Assembly (NCBI GenBank): GCA_022453515.1 | Contig: JAJNNY010000054.1 | Coordinates: forward strand, 124,001-188,000 | Reading direction: 5' to 3' | Length of the DNA stretch: 64,000 nt | Source of the DNA: Astrocystis sublimbata | Lineage: Eukaryota > Ascomycota > Sordariomycetes > Xylariales > Xylariaceae | Shown: piece after piece, positions 31,379 through 43,669 of the stretch | Layout of the letters: every line of letters starts with the position of its first letter | Position numbering within the stretch: the stretch's first letter is position 1 | The notes under the pieces: model-generated | Seen by the model: the letters and a program-made list of their open reading frames with translations, nothing else | Told to the model about the DNA's origin: nothing | Databases searched by the model: none | Translations under genes and position numbers: made by a program

Positions 31379-33523
31379 ATGAGCGCAGCTGTGACCTCCG
31401 ATGAGTCGTCAATATGGGGCTTGGGCTGGCTTATACGCTTCCTAGACGTGTTCGTGATCGGCTGGCTTTTCACCAGGTGCTCCCATTATCGAGGATCCTC
31501 GCTCAGCCCTGCCATTGCCCTCTCGTGCGTCGTTCCTTTAGCACTTGCATGGCTGCTCACGGTCACAAAACATGTTTCCGAGCCTTACCTGGTACGTTTA
31601 TTCCGGGTTGTCCCTACTTAGTAATCAGCGTTGTTGAGATTTGGTTCTAATATGATACGATCGTGATAGGACGAAGTCTTTCACATCCCCCAAGCTCAGG
31701 TATACTGCCAGGGCAGATACTACGAATGGGATGACAAGATCACTACACCCCCAGGACTGTAAGTCTCGATCAATGGAAACCCACGTGGTCGCCATCAGCT
31801 CACATACATGTCAAGGTACTTCGCAACGATTCTGTACAATCAGCTGATGTCGTTTACTTGCTCCCTATACAATCTCCGCAAATTCAACGTTCTTGTTATC
31901 GCCTCTATTTCAACTCTCGCTCTCGCCTGCAAGTCGCAATTGTCCTCGCGGCCTACAAAGCCAGACGCCGAGGACCAGGTCGCGACCCGTGATATCCTGA
32001 CCGGGATCAATATCGCCCTTTTCCCGGTACTGTTCTTCTTCTCGGGGCTCTACTACACAGACCCAGCATCAACCCTCGTTGTGCTTCTCGCCTATTCGAA
32101 TCATCTCGCTAGAGTCGACACCGAGCAACCGTTGTTTCGCAACGATGTCTACACTCTTGTATTGGGCATCCTTGCCCTCGGCTTCCGGCAGACCAACATC
32201 TTCTGGGTTGTCGTGTACATGGGTGGAGCAGAAGCCATTCATGCTATCAAGACTCTCAAACCAACGCCTGTGGAAACACCTAAGCTTGAAACCGTGTCTG
32301 AACAGGCGAAGTTCTATGCTTGGCGGTATTCGCTTGGGGACATTCATGATCCCTCGGTGAGCCTCGCGGGACCCTTTGGTAAGCACCTCACTTGCCCCTA
32401 AATGGGGTCTTGCTAACTCAGACAGATGCAATTTTCTGTGTTGTCAGCATCGGCATCGCTGCTTTATGCAACCTGCCACTCGTATTGCGAAGATTCATAT
32501 GGCCACACAGTGTTGTGCTCGCTTCATTCGCGGCCTTCGTAGCCTGGAATGGCGGCGTGGTCTTAGGTGAGCTCAATACCCCCTGGTGATATGTCTACAC
32601 AGTAACCATACTTACTAAATCGCAAAACAGGCGACAAATCTAACCATGTCGCCACCATCCACCTCGCTCAGATGCTTTACATCTGGCCTTTCTTCGCATT
32701 CTTCTCAGCGCCACTTTTCATTCCGCAGCTCCTCAACCTAGCCGGCACGGCGTACTGGTCGTTTTCGCTCAGTAGCCTGTTGTCGATCCGCACAGCTGTT
32801 ACCATTCTTTTGGCTGGTGGTGCCGTAGTGGTTTCCCTACTTATCGTACACTTCAACACCATCATCCACCCCTTCACCCTCGCCGACAACAGACACTACG
32901 TCTTCTATGTCTTCCGATACAGCATATTGCGAGCGTGGTGGATCCGATATGCCCTCGCGCCCGTGTACATCGCCTGCGCTTGGATGTGTTGGGGTGCGTT
33001 GCAAGGTGGTGAAGCGTCATCCCAGGTGACACAAGAGAAGTTTATACGATCGCCTTTTATGCCTACTCCCCTAAAGTCGAAATCTCAGGCCGACCGTTCC
33101 GATGCGAAGAAGATATCCAGTACCCAAGATCAGACTAAATTGCCAGTCGAAGCCAAAGCCGAGGCCAGAGTCGCACCCGAATCCCCAGCGACCTCAACCG
33201 TACTAGTCCTCTTCCTCGCAACTTCGCTGTCACTCATGACCGCACCGCTCGTCGAGCCGCGTTATTTCATCTTGCCGTGGGTGTTCTGGCGACTTCTCAT
33301 ACCCGCCACTACCGTGTCTATCCCTAACACTAGAGCCGGCCAATCAAAACAATCCAGCGGCAAGGACGGGTCTGGTCATGTCCTTGTGCTACTCCTCGAG
33401 ACAGCCTGGTTCGTGCTCATAAATGCCGCGACCATGTACACGTTCGTCACTCGGCCGTTTTACTGGCGGGCGCCTGATGGCACACTCCAGGATGGTGGGC
33501 GAGTGCAGCGGTTTATGTGGTGA
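31379..33523 (+). CDS. ALG10: ALG10/Die2 alpha-1,2-glucosyltransferase
   Basis: Adds the third, terminal glucose from dolichyl-phosphoglucose to the lipid-linked N-glycan precursor in the ER. The model has five exons: 31379-31591, 31670-31758, 31816-32378, 32426-32566 and 32631-33523. All phases match, giving 632 aa. Family motifs appear after joining: [58 protein letters not shown] and [18 protein letters not shown]. The first helix is [11 protein letters not shown], and at least ten hydrophobic segments follow. A polar loop (about residues 440-500, K/S/E-rich) lies before the last helices. Confidence 0.93.
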
Positions 33524-35873
33524 TTTAGGTGTTTGTCTGCGTGGCGTTCTCATTGACGAGTAGTAACAATGCTGGGACTGAGGCATATTTGCGCAGGCTG
33601 CATCCAGTGTATTTCACATACCTAGCTGAATACCTACTTGCAATATATACCTCTCAGCAAGATAATACTAAATTTACGATGCGAGGGATTTTCTATCATC
33701 CCTGGTGCTGGTCTAATAGAACAAGTACAATGACTCCAACAACTAATCGAATAGTGAGAAGTAGGTACCTAGTATTTGAGTTTCTAGGCCCGCCAGCGCT
33801 GCGTTCCCAGCCTTGTCCGCCATCCTATCTCATTGTGCTAAGATAACAGTCTATAAGACAGGGCTTATACCTAGTAGTACTATACTGCGCGTGTGACAAC
33901 CTTGAATGCACTATGTATGACGTTGGAATCGTTGCGCATGCACTTATATTCCCAAATTTCAATTTATATTGAGGATGGTATTTTACGCAGTCTTGGGACA
34001 TGAACACTACAAGGTGGTGGTAGTTTATTGGGGACGCATGAAGATTGGAGAGGGCTGAAAACCGTTTCACCCCATTTCCGGATCTGCGCCGATCGGTGCG
34101 AACTTGGTCTCATGTATATATTTCGGACTTCTGAAAGACATAGAATACTCTTTACCCGAACTATACAATTTCGTAACCAATACGAATCTATAATTCCACT
34201 TGTCCGCGCAATGTAAAGACAACATAGTATTGTTGCTGGAATATATCCATATTTGTAAAATGTAACGGCGGCGTAGTCAGCAACTCGCAGCCGTGCCGTG
34301 CACACGACTAGCCTAGCCTGCCGGGCCGCTGTTTCATCAAATCTCGTCACGAGACACGCGACAACCGCAGTAGTGTTCGTGCGAGTCCGAGCCAAGATAT
34401 ATGTACAGTATGGTAGTGAGTTTCTCTGAAAAGGCACTGCTAGTCTGCCGCGGCTATCTACTAAGTACCTACCCCGGAGAGAAGGAAGGATCGCAACCTG
34501 GTCGATGGGGAGTCGGGACAAGACCTAAACCCCTCACCGAGTAGGTAGGTGGTCTTATTCTTAGATGAGAAAAACACCAGACCGTTGATGTACATGCCGT
34601 CCAAGAAGCTCAGCTTCAAATCACAAAGCGAACCGGCAACCGGCAACTAGCCTTCAAGCAGCTCAACCACAAGTTAAGCTAGATATCTGATGTAATGGCT
34701 GATGGTGGTCTTTGTTATCTATCGACTCATTTTGACTTGGAGACAAACTAAACTAAGACTAAGCACACATAGTAGATAGCCAGAGTCAGACTTATCGGTT
34801 AGCTTGGATAGGTAGTTGAAAACAAACGAGTCCCTCGGTTTTGCAGCTGTGTCGGTCGGACGATCACGATGGTTGATTTGAACCCCGCGTCGTGCCCCGC
34901 GGTTTCGGTCTAGGCGAGCCCCAGGCTACGCCCCGCCTGAGCCGCCTATCAGCAACGGTGCAATAAACGGCCCCAGGCGTCTCGGCTTGGCCTGCTAGAA
35001 GAGGTTGTAGCGGCCAACAGGGTATTCTGGGGAGGACCTATCAGCTGCTGCTGATTTGCATATTGGGGCTCCACTGGCCCTGAAGTTCAGGGTTTCGATG
35101 GGGTACAGACCTGGTGGGCGGGTGCGCTGGAAGGCTCTGGACAGCGGTTCTAGAAGGGGGGGTTTCCCTGCTTTCTTACCCGAGATTGGCCGAAATGGTG
35201 GAGGGGTCGTTCACTGTTAGCGGCAGGTACTTGGATAAACGAGGTAAGTACTTGCTGTAGCCACACGCCTGAGGTGGGCAGCGCTGGTACCGTGCAGGCC
35301 AATTTCAAGAACCTGGGCCAAAGCCGCAGCGAGCAGCTGCAATACCTACTACGTGCATGTCGCCTGTCGCCTGTCACACATGCAATCCCGGACCTTTTAC
35401 GCCTACATCATCGTCGAATCCCCGAATTCCGACACACACACATGCACACATACATGCACACACACACACGCAACAACAATAACTTGCAATCTTGACTCTG
35501 CCCGACGCTTTGCTGTTCGCACCTCTACATCGTCTACCCTTGGACACACCCCCGACTATTTTTCGCTCGACACGAAGCTTTAGGTTTTGACCTGCACCCT
35601 TACACGTCAACCCTGCATACGGAGTCCACCCGAACCCTCACCGCCGACGACATTTTCAAACAACATCTTGACGGCCCCAGTTTGGGAGATTAAAGACCCT
35701 CGTGACCATCAGGTATTGCTACCTGAACTCCGTGAGAGCGGTCTGTCTCGACTGTGACCACATATACACCACGCCCGGACTGCCAATCCCAACGTTATCG
35801 GACGGCACAAGCAGCCAGTCCAGTCCCAAGACTCTTCTTCCCTACGGCAACAACACACAACACCACCGCAAAC
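33524..35873. other. 2.3-kb intergenic region
   Basis: No supportable gene. The minus-strand open frame 33964-34521 (185 codons) has no recognisable domain. A CA-rich microsatellite lies at 35433-35472. The last 300 bases look like the leader of the downstream gene (CA-rich, few ATGs). Confidence 0.5.
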
Positions 35874-36380
35874 ATGCCTTCCTCGCAACGACCGTTTTTC
35901 CTCTCCTCCATTTTCGCCGCCTTCCGCCAGCAGCCAGTCTCGCTGTCCGCCGCGCCACAAGCGAATAAACACACACAGCCCTCGTCGGGCGGCACCACAT
36001 CCTACGGCTCGTCATCGCCGTCATCCTCCTCCGCACAAGCACGATCCATATCCTCGTCCTCTTCACCCTCACACCCGCAAGGCCCGTCATCATCATCAGC
36101 CGCAGCAACGTCATCGCCTCCCCCGAGGACGGGTGGCAATGGAGCCACCGCCGGCAGCGTCATGAATGCGCTGCACTCCCCGCGGTCCATCCCAGGAACC
36201 TCCCCGGCCCACCGGAGGGGCAGCGATAGTAGTAGCGAGGGCTTCCGCGACGTGCTGGGCGCTGATAAATGGTATATCGGCGGTCGCACGGCGGGCGGCG
36301 AAGAGAGGTTCTTCAAACTTGGAGTCGTAAAGCGTGTGCGGAGCCAGGATCGGCTAAGTTTGGATCGCTTGAGTCTATGA
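35874..36380 (+). CDS. Small conserved serine-rich protein of unknown function
   Basis: A 168-aa protein from the ATG at 35874 (AAACATGCC). A longer frame opens at 35754 but lacks conserved content. The N-terminus MPSSQRPFFLSSIFAAFRQQ is short and hydrophobic. A low-complexity Ser/Pro region follows, about residues 40-105. The C-terminal 50 residues are ordered and look conserved: SEGFRDVLGADKWYIGGRTA, then GEERFFKLGVVKRVRS and the repeat DRLSLDRLSL at the end. I recall small Pezizomycotina proteins with this same end but no established function. Confidence 0.7.
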   Translation: MPSSQRPFFLSSIFAAFRQQPVSLSAAPQANKHTQPSSGGTTSYGSSSPSSSSAQARSISSSSSPSHPQGPSSSSAAATSSPPPRTGGNGATAGSVMNALHSPRSIPGTSPAHRRGSDSSSEGFRDVLGADKWYIGGRTAGGEERFFKLGVVKRVRSQDRLSLDRLSL

Positions 36381-37218
36381 GGATTATTTTGCATCTTGTC
36401 GCATCTTAACCCATCGTCTCTCTGGGATCGTTAATGTGGATATATCCATGGGGGGAGTGAGACTTTTCTCAAAAAGCGGACTACGGTTGATCTGAAGATA
36501 CAACCAATGACGAATCACAACAACGACCTTTCCCACAACCACAATAACGACTACAATCACTCACGACATACACCACAATACGGGAAACATGGGAAATGGC
36601 TACAGGCATGGATGGAAAGGCACAGGGTATCAGGGACACGGGTGGGATAGTGTGAGCTCTCACGCAAGACGTCTGGTTTCCATTAATTCTTTCACGGCGA
36701 AAATGGACATGGGCGCAACTCGGGATCGTTGCTACCTAAATGAAATCGGAATTGGCGTTCAACATGGCGAAATGAGGCATTTGCAAGCATAAAGAAGAGG
36801 CCAAGCAACTCTTTGGACTGGGGCGTGTGCCTCAATTGGTTGGCCTCGCAAAAGCGGTACCATATAAACCATCATCTAGCAATTCTCTCAGGAATCACTG
36901 TGCGAAATACAATACTATCTACCTACCTACCCAATTTGTTGACTTTACCTTTGCGTGTGCACTGTCATCGATGAAGACTCGAAATGGATTGTTGCCAGTA
37001 GGTATGCTCGCCATCGAACTCGAGACCACTTCAAGGACAAGCATTGCCTTAGCCGCCGATCTACATGTTTAAGACAGATGCTGACGTGACTTTGTACCTA
37101 GTCCATGATATGGGAAATCTCACGGTAACAGCCACACTCATTCAAAGTCACACATATAAATACACATTCGAATAATGCTCAGCTATGTTCAAGCTACGAG
37201 CTTATTATCCATGAACAC
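36381..37218. other. Intergenic between two convergent genes
   Basis: No gene is supported. Open frames here are short and without domains. Confidence 0.5.
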
Positions 37219-38499
37219 TCAAGGATGATGTCCAGATAGTCGTTTTGAGCTTCGCTCACTTGAGGCTCGCGGTGGCTTATCCAGAACCTCGATGCGTTCG
37301 AGCAGACCAGGATTGATCATAGGATTATGAAGCTCGCCAATGGTCGACATGCAGGCTGCTGCAGGGTCCCCCGTCGCCGCCAGAGACCCCATCCAATACT
37401 CATTCCCGGGCATCGAGTTGCCGTCCCATGCGTAGCTCAAAACGAGGAGACGGTCTGCATCTTCGCCACGGAGTTTCGCCGCCGGATTGCGCTTTGTGAA
37501 CCTCACGTCGATGACCGCCTTGGACGAATCGTGGACTATGCGCCGGGATTTGAAGCCCAGCACCGGCTCAATATATGCAAATTCCAGCGTCGCGATATCG
37601 AAAGGGCCCTCGCCGAGCGCAGTCACGCTCTCGAGAAACGCCTCGACGTAGAGCCGGAGCTGGCTCGGGTCCTTCGCCCAGACACCGAGCCCCAGCCCAA
37701 CAATATAGACATGCGCCTTCTTCCCCGCGTCCCTCGCTCTCCGGCTCGCTTCGAAAAGGAGTATCTCAGCCGTAACGCGTATCCGCGCCTTATACATAGC
37801 CGCATCGAAGTCCAGCTCCGGACACCTCTTCCTGCCAAAGAACTCGCAGAAAAGCTCCGTAAGTTCCGGATCCTGCCTCGGCTCGCGCTCGCCTCTCAGC
37901 ATAAACACAGCATCCATGCGATCCCGCCTCTCGAACCTCGCGCCCACGAGTCCGACAATCACGCCGCGGTCTTCGAAGTCGCCTTGCCGCGCCACATGGC
38001 CCATATTCTCGCGGCGGCCATCATTGATGAAGAAACTCGGCCCGCTGACGCCGAGCAAGCTGCTCAGCATGATCTCATCATAGCTGAGGTAGTCTTTGAG
38101 GAATAAATGCCTGTTTAACTTCCGCTCGTCGTCCGTCCCCACGCGATCCCACTCCTGCCGCGCGACCCCGATCTCCGCCCCGTCGCGCAGGACTGTGTAG
38201 TCGCCGGACCCGAGAAACGCGAGCGCCCGCTTCGCCACCAGCCGCGCGATCTGGTCGGTACATGTCCAGCGCGCGTGGTATAAGCTGCGCTCGACGCGGC
38301 TGCCGCGCAGGCGCTTGTGCGCGAGGAATTGCGTCACGAGTAACGGGAAGCGCGCGTGCACGACGATGCGCGTGTGCGAGGCGTCGCGCTGGATGGCGCT
38401 GCGGGCGAAGTTGGTTACGCTGTTGCTGGTGATCGGGGGTGGGGTGCTGGTGGGGGGCAGGTCTTGGAGGCCGTAGGGTGTTAGGCTATTGGGGGGCAT
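37219..38499 (-). CDS. DUF4804-like conserved protein
   Basis: An intronless 426-aa protein. The C-terminal motif LLVLSYAWDGNSMPGNEYWM, then ATGDPAAACMSTIGELHNPMINP, is what I associate with the DUF4804-type fungal/bacterial family; the assignment is from memory. The middle has a predicted alpha/beta core (KKAHVYIVGLGLGVWA, FDIATLEFAYIEP, AVIDVRFTKRNPAAKL). No signal peptide or membrane helix is seen. The function is unknown. The GNEYW and N-x-x-NP pattern suggests a ligand-binding site, but that is inference. Confidence 0.72.
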   Translation of the reverse strand: MPPNSLTPYGLQDLPPTSTPPPITSNSVTNFARSAIQRDASHTRIVVHARFPLLVTQFLAHKRLRGSRVERSLYHARWTCTDQIARLVAKRALAFLGSGDYTVLRDGAEIGVARQEWDRVGTDDERKLNRHLFLKDYLSYDEIMLSSLLGVSGPSFFINDGRRENMGHVARQGDFEDRGVIVGLVGARFERRDRMDAVFMLRGEREPRQDPELTELFCEFFGRKRCPELDFDAAMYKARIRVTAEILLFEASRRARDAGKKAHVYIVGLGLGVWAKDPSQLRLYVEAFLESVTALGEGPFDIATLEFAYIEPVLGFKSRRIVHDSSKAVIDVRFTKRNPAAKLRGEDADRLLVLSYAWDGNSMPGNEYWMGSLAATGDPAAACMSTIGELHNPMINPGLLERIEVLDKPPRASSERSSKRLSGHHP

Positions 38500-41400
38500 G
38501 GTCCATTTGTGTGTGTGTTTGTTTCTTGGGGGGTATTATGCGGAAGACTCTTGAGACTCTTCTTGGGTGGTTGTGTGTTGTTGTTGAAAGTGGTTTATTG
38601 GAGATGCACCTTATATAATAGAGGTTTCGAGAAGCTGGCTGTCAAGGTGGACAAGTTGAAAAGATGAAAGTTAAAAAGTGCATAGGTAAATCGAGAAGTA
38701 GGTAAGCTGACATTTGAGGTTCGCGTTCCGTCGCATTGCTGCCTTCTCACGTTTGCCTAATGAAATGGATCTGCTCCAATCTCATGCTGCGCATGTCTTG
38801 GCTCTCCCAAACTAGTTGCCTAAGGTTAGTCTGTTGACTCGGAGGTGCCTCAACATCAATTGAGAGCTGGTTCTCATAGGGACTATTGCAGAAGAGTTCG
38901 TGCTGCCATTTTCATTATGTATGCCTAATTTGTGTTAAAATATTGATACATAGCTAGGTAGGTAGGTAATAGCTTACTAGCAGAATACAGCTTGGTCAAT
39001 TGTCTGTTAAAGGGATCATGATGATCCAACGCCGACCGCCCTCGCCTAATGTGCAGTGCGTTAGACTTCTTAGATCATGCACTCCGATGTGTGACCACTT
39101 TGGCTTCATTATCGTCTTGTACCTTGGTGACGCTTGGTACATGCAAATAGGCTGGTGGTCAATCGGTGTTTCTACGCTTCAGTGGGAGTGATACGATTCA
39201 CACCGCGAGTCGTTGATCTTATGCGTCGAGGAGAGTGTAGTCAAGCATTACCGAATGTTGCGCATACGTAGCTGCTTCGAGAGATTCATAGTGAAAATTT
39301 AATTGAAGCTCCAAGATAACTATTCATCAATAGCAACTCAACAGGTCATGGCTCTTGGCTAACAGCCTATCTCGCCAATGCAACACAGTATGGCCAAGCA
39401 AGGTGTTCAGCAATGATGGTTACGGAGAAGACAATATGAGACGGAAATCGGCCCAAGTGAGGTTATGGACTTATGTGATTATAAGAGAGGCTTCGCGCGA
39501 AGTCTACACATTTAATCGTGAGAGCTTCTCTAATCAACATCGCCCTCTCAACAGCAACTCCAAGACAAGCTTTCTTGCTCAACATTATCACTGATTATCC
39601 CCTCACTCCTCAAGATACTCTTCAACGAGACCGTGTGCACTCAGCTTCCTCGGGCGTGTGAACCTAGGTGCGGTGACAGCTACCGACTCTTGCGACCCGA
39701 CTACCAACCCCGTGGGCGAAGCACAAGTTTGCAACTGCGGTGGCTATGATGAGGGCGGCCCGTTCGGCCTGTATGTAGTACACTCCCAAGAAATAACTGG
39801 TATAAGTGGCCAGGGAACGCCTCAGGTCATGCAAGATGCAGTGGTGAGTCCTGTAACCAACCGGCAGGTTATCAGGAGACTTCTAATTTGATAATGTTTT
39901 AGTTTCGTGCGACCCGAACGAAGTACGAAGAGGAACGTGAGATTGTTCCTACCAATGCCAGCTTTTCGGGATGTATCAAAGCGGCGAGTTTTAATTTTCT
40001 CCATATCGCTGATTAATAAAGAAGTCTAATAGCTGGTTTATCATTGCCGATGTTGCTGACACTGAACCTGACTTCGAGCAGAAGCCTAAGTCTACTTAGA
40101 GCCTCAACTGTTAGACCCTCCCAAATTGAAATCATCAGATTGCTATGCATTTCAACTCGAAAACTTTTCTATCTGTAGCAGCTTAGATACAGAACCGTGA
40201 CAGTTAATTCACCTACTGTATTTGTGTTATATAATCTTTGTATGCAATGAGCGGAAGATATCAATCACAACCACTTCTGAGATGTATTTGCAGCTCTTCC
40301 ATCAACCTTGCAGGTCTATATGCCATCCGAAACTCCCACCTTACGATAACACACTGGTATGCTGACATGAAGTCACATGAGTTCCATGACTACCTAGCAA
40401 GATGCATTCGAATTCTTGCTAGGCTACTGACATAACTGTCATAACTGCAAGTAAAGAGATCTTGAACGGAATAGCATCATCAACTTGTCGATTATCCAAA
40501 AACCTACATATCTCCTAATAATTCGCAAATAATTAGAGGATAAGAATGACCATAAGTAAATGACGTATGTGCTTGACCATCTGGAGCAATCCCTAACAAG
40601 CAGCATGTAGCCTGCCACTGATCTGATCCCTTTGATTTACTTGTATTTTGGAAGCAAACATTCTCCCTACGAGATTACCTGCGAGCGATTATGCAGGGTG
40701 GCTAAATCCATGGGCCCTTACTTGAATGATGTCACAGACAGAGACAAGGGTTTGTGTCAGTTGCCCAGCCTACCAGCGCTGCCAAAAGCGGCCAGTTATG
40801 CCACCAGAAACATTGTGTGTTTGTATTCAAGAGTCTGGCCGACGTTATGATTAAGCGAAGGACTACAGGCATTGAAGACGACGATGTTCAAATCCCGCAC
40901 TCGGTGATTAACGCCGAATGAGTACGAAGTATACTGTAGGACGCTGTGCATTGGTCTCTTAGTGCACTCTAACAAGTCTCGGTGTTTGCTCAACAAGGCC
41001 CTTTTCATGTGTGCACTCGTCCATCTAGAAGACATTCACACATTATGAAACAACAAAATAATGAACCTATTACAATTGAGGGGGAAATAATCGGCATTGT
41101 TCCATGTACACATAGAGCAGTAAGGGGGACACCCCATGATCACACAGCAGAAGCTGCACTCTTCCTTAGATAGGTTCTGGAAATGACCTTCCCGTGTGAT
41201 TACTAAATAAAAGTTACGAGATCCGTTTCCACCTAATATGTTGACCTGTTAGAATGTGGTGCAATACTTCATCGTGGCATATTTGTGACCAAACACTGCC
41301 GATCCCTAGCATTCAATCTCTCTCCAAGATCATCCCTCACCTTAGCAGAGACGCCGGGGGTGTATGACCCAAACACGATGATGCGCCTCGGCGTCCTAGA

Positions 41401-41786
41401 AGTGTACCTGGGTCATATGACCAATCCAGTATTAGCATTCACAGATTCTACGACACTGGTCTGGCGAAACGTCCCACCATAGGGTTCCGCGCCTCCGCCT
41501 CTGTACTCCCCGAAGCCGAGCAAGTTTTACACCCTGGAGCGGCAACCCCAGATCTCGGCAATTCGAGAACAACCAACAGATTTCCGTAGTATCACAACCA
41601 GATCAAGAACTCAGCGGCATGAGGCCAACAGCAAAGTATAAGAGGCGCAGGAACCGCCAGGTTTTCGAGAACTTCTTTACTCGCAAGCTCATCACATTAG
41701 CAACATCCATTCTTCAGTCAACTTTCCACCTTTACCAACTTTCATAACTATCATCAACCCCTGTCTTCAGACACATCGCCGTCACA
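38500..41786. other. 3.3-kb gene-poor region
   Basis: No firm gene. A possible decayed cysteine-containing small protein lies at 39658-39891 and a tRNA-like stretch at 40831-40902. The final 150 bases (CA-rich leader, AGTATAAGAGGC at about 41634) belong to the downstream secreted-protein gene. Confidence 0.5.
40831..40902 (+). ncRNA. tRNA-like or tRNA-derived fragment (tentative)
   Basis: Contains an A-box-like TGGCCGAC followed by GATTAAGCGAAGGACTACAGG, resembling the D-arm and anticodon arm of Leu/Ser tRNAs. A B-box-like GTTCAAATCCC follows about 45 bases later. A 4-bp GAGT/ACTC pair could close an acceptor stem. The stems are too weak for a working tRNA, so a pseudogene or SINE head is more likely. 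Confidence 0.25.
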
Positions 41787-42324
41787 ATGGTCTCTTTCAC
41801 CAAAACCGTTGTCGCCATGACCATGGCTGTCACCTCCGCATTCGCCTTTTCTGGTGATAGTAAGTGACCCTTTCAAAAACCTTTCCCTTTTTCTTGCGGC
41901 TTTCCAAGCATTGCGTTCTCGTGACATAAGACCAATGCCTCATGTGCTGTGTTGGAACGCGGTAACTGACATTAGGGCTTCGTAGTGACATATTACAACC
42001 CCGGCCTCGGTGCTTGCGGCTGGACCAACGGCGACGGCGACGCTGTTGTCGCCCTCTCGCCGTCGAAGTCTGGCAACTGCGGACGCCAGATCCGCATCCA
42101 CTACAACGGCAAGTCGACCACGGCCAAGGTCGTGGACAAGTGCCCCGGATGTGGGGATGAGTCAATTGAGTAAGTCGTCTCTTCCAAAATGACTGACTGT
42201 CTTTTCATCAATCTTCTTGGGCAGAATCACTGATTTGTTTCGCACTAGTGTCTCCCCAACCGTCTTCGACCAACTCGCCAACCGCGACCAGGGTCGTGTT
42301 CACGTCACTTGGGAGTTCATCTAG
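41787..42324 (+). CDS. Small secreted DPBB (RlpA/expansin-like) protein
   Basis: A 110-aa secreted double-psi beta-barrel protein. Exons are 41787-41859, 41986-42169 and 42249-42324. Joining gives a signal peptide (MVSFTKTVVAMTMAVTSAFA), then SGDMTYYNPGLGACGWTNGD, NCGRQIRIHYNGKSTTAKVV, DKCPGCGDESIDVSPTVFDQL and the end GRVHVTWEFI. Four cysteines and the GACG and D.CPGC motifs are typical of fungal RlpA-like/expansin-like proteins, which are small apoplastic or cell-wall proteins. For intron 1 only the acceptor at 41985 avoids an in-frame stop. Confidence 0.9.
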
Positions 42325-42712
42325 ACGGACGTGGTAGCGACGGTACCGTTTTGAGGTCGATTCAGAACTGAGGAGTGTTTTCGGGAGCTGCAAGGTCTCG
42401 CTCAATAGGCAGATGACACTGCATCCTATGTAGCTCAAGTCGCTTTGTCAATCGAAATTTCTGTTGACCCAAAAGGGTAGCTGTCCATGAGGTGAATTCC
42501 TGTAGTTTGATGTAAATTGTCACTTTTGCCACTCGCTGTAGATGATGCCCTGGCATGTTCGCCCTCAGCGGAAAGTGACTTGCGTGACGTGTCCCGGGCC
42601 GGCCATACTCGTTGGCTTCACATGATGAACGTAGTCCTGAACATGTCTTAAAGTTGAGAGCTACTGCTCAGTAAAGCCCGCACGATTGGCGCATGACTTA
42701 AGCCTTGTGCTC
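42325..42712. other. Convergent 3' region
   Basis: Spacer between the DPBB gene and the alpha/beta hydrolase gene. Nothing recognised. Confidence 0.45.
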
Positions 42713-43669
42713 TCATGTATTGAATACATCTTTGAGAACATCAATGACTAAGCCGTAGAGTTCCTCGCGCCGTACGTGTTGAATAGTGCCATCTGAAACA
42801 TCACCGTTATCGAAACCGTGACGGACGCCCTCCAAAGTATGTTCGATGATCTTCCTATTGTTCTTATCGCTTCGTCTGAGCCTTGCGCCAAGGGCATCCC
42901 CTTCTCCCTTCAGGACGTCACCATCGCACGTCATGATCGCAACAGTTGACGGGAAGTCGTCCACATCGGCGAAACCCCCCGACACAGCCGGATCAGTCCG
43001 CATGCTGGTATCCGGCGCATAACAATCATTGAACATGCGTAACTGCCACGGCGGCATCGGACGGATCGGCCTCGGCACACGTTTCGTCTCGGGCGGCGCT
43101 GCGAGGTCTATCAATGGGTACAAGAGCAGTACGGCATCGATATTGATCACCCCGGCCAGTCTCTTCCGAAGCATCGTGGCAGTAACAAGCGCGATATTGC
43201 TGCCTGCACTGAAGCCAGCTACAGCGATGCGGGTTGGGTCTCAACGCTGCTTTTGCGAAGCGACCCACAACATGGTGTCCTCTGCATCGTTGACTGCGCA
43301 TGGGTAAGGCGTCTCCGGCCCCTTGCGATAGTCGACGTCCAGAACGGCGATGCCCGCCTCTCGCGCGACCCGGGAGCAGAAGAATGCATCAGACCCGTGG
43401 TACGGCATGATGAAGCCACTCCCGTGCCAGTTGACAAGTACTGGCAGGGCTGCGTTGGAATCGACGGCATTGGGGAGGTAGATGTCCGCAAGTATGTACC
43501 GTCCACTGTCGCGGGACGGGATCTTAATGCCTCTCTCTACCCGTGAATCGGGAGGGACTAACGATCTGCTTCGCTGAACTGATGATAAACCAATCATGGG
43601 AACAATCGCGCGTATAAGCGAGACCAATGCTTTGTAATATAGATATTTCAATAGACTGAGTCCTGCCAT
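42713..43669 (-). pseudogene. Alpha/beta hydrolase (HSL/acetyl-hydrolase type) with in-frame TGA
   Basis: A hydrolase of the hormone-sensitive-lipase-like type, 318 codons from the ATG at 43669 (TTACAATGGCA). The oxyanion motif is HGSGF in LVNWHGSGFIMPYHGSD. The nucleophile elbow is GFSAG. The acid is in CDGDVLKGEGDAL and the His in VRHGFDN. A TGA at 43241-43243 (codon 143) interrupts the frame between WVASQKQR and DPTRIAVAGFSAGSN, inside a conserved stretch, with no frameshift on either side. All catalytic residues remain, so the lesion looks recent. An N-terminal hydrophobic segment suggests a membrane anchor. The alternatives are a sequencing error or stop recoding. Confidence 0.82.

Noticed and set aside
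33964..34521. 185-codon minus-strand open frame
   Set aside because: No domain, odd composition, no leader or intron support. Treated as chance.
34850..34920. Possible tRNA near a TTGATTTGAACCCC stretch
   Set aside because: No matching A box or foldable stems nearby.
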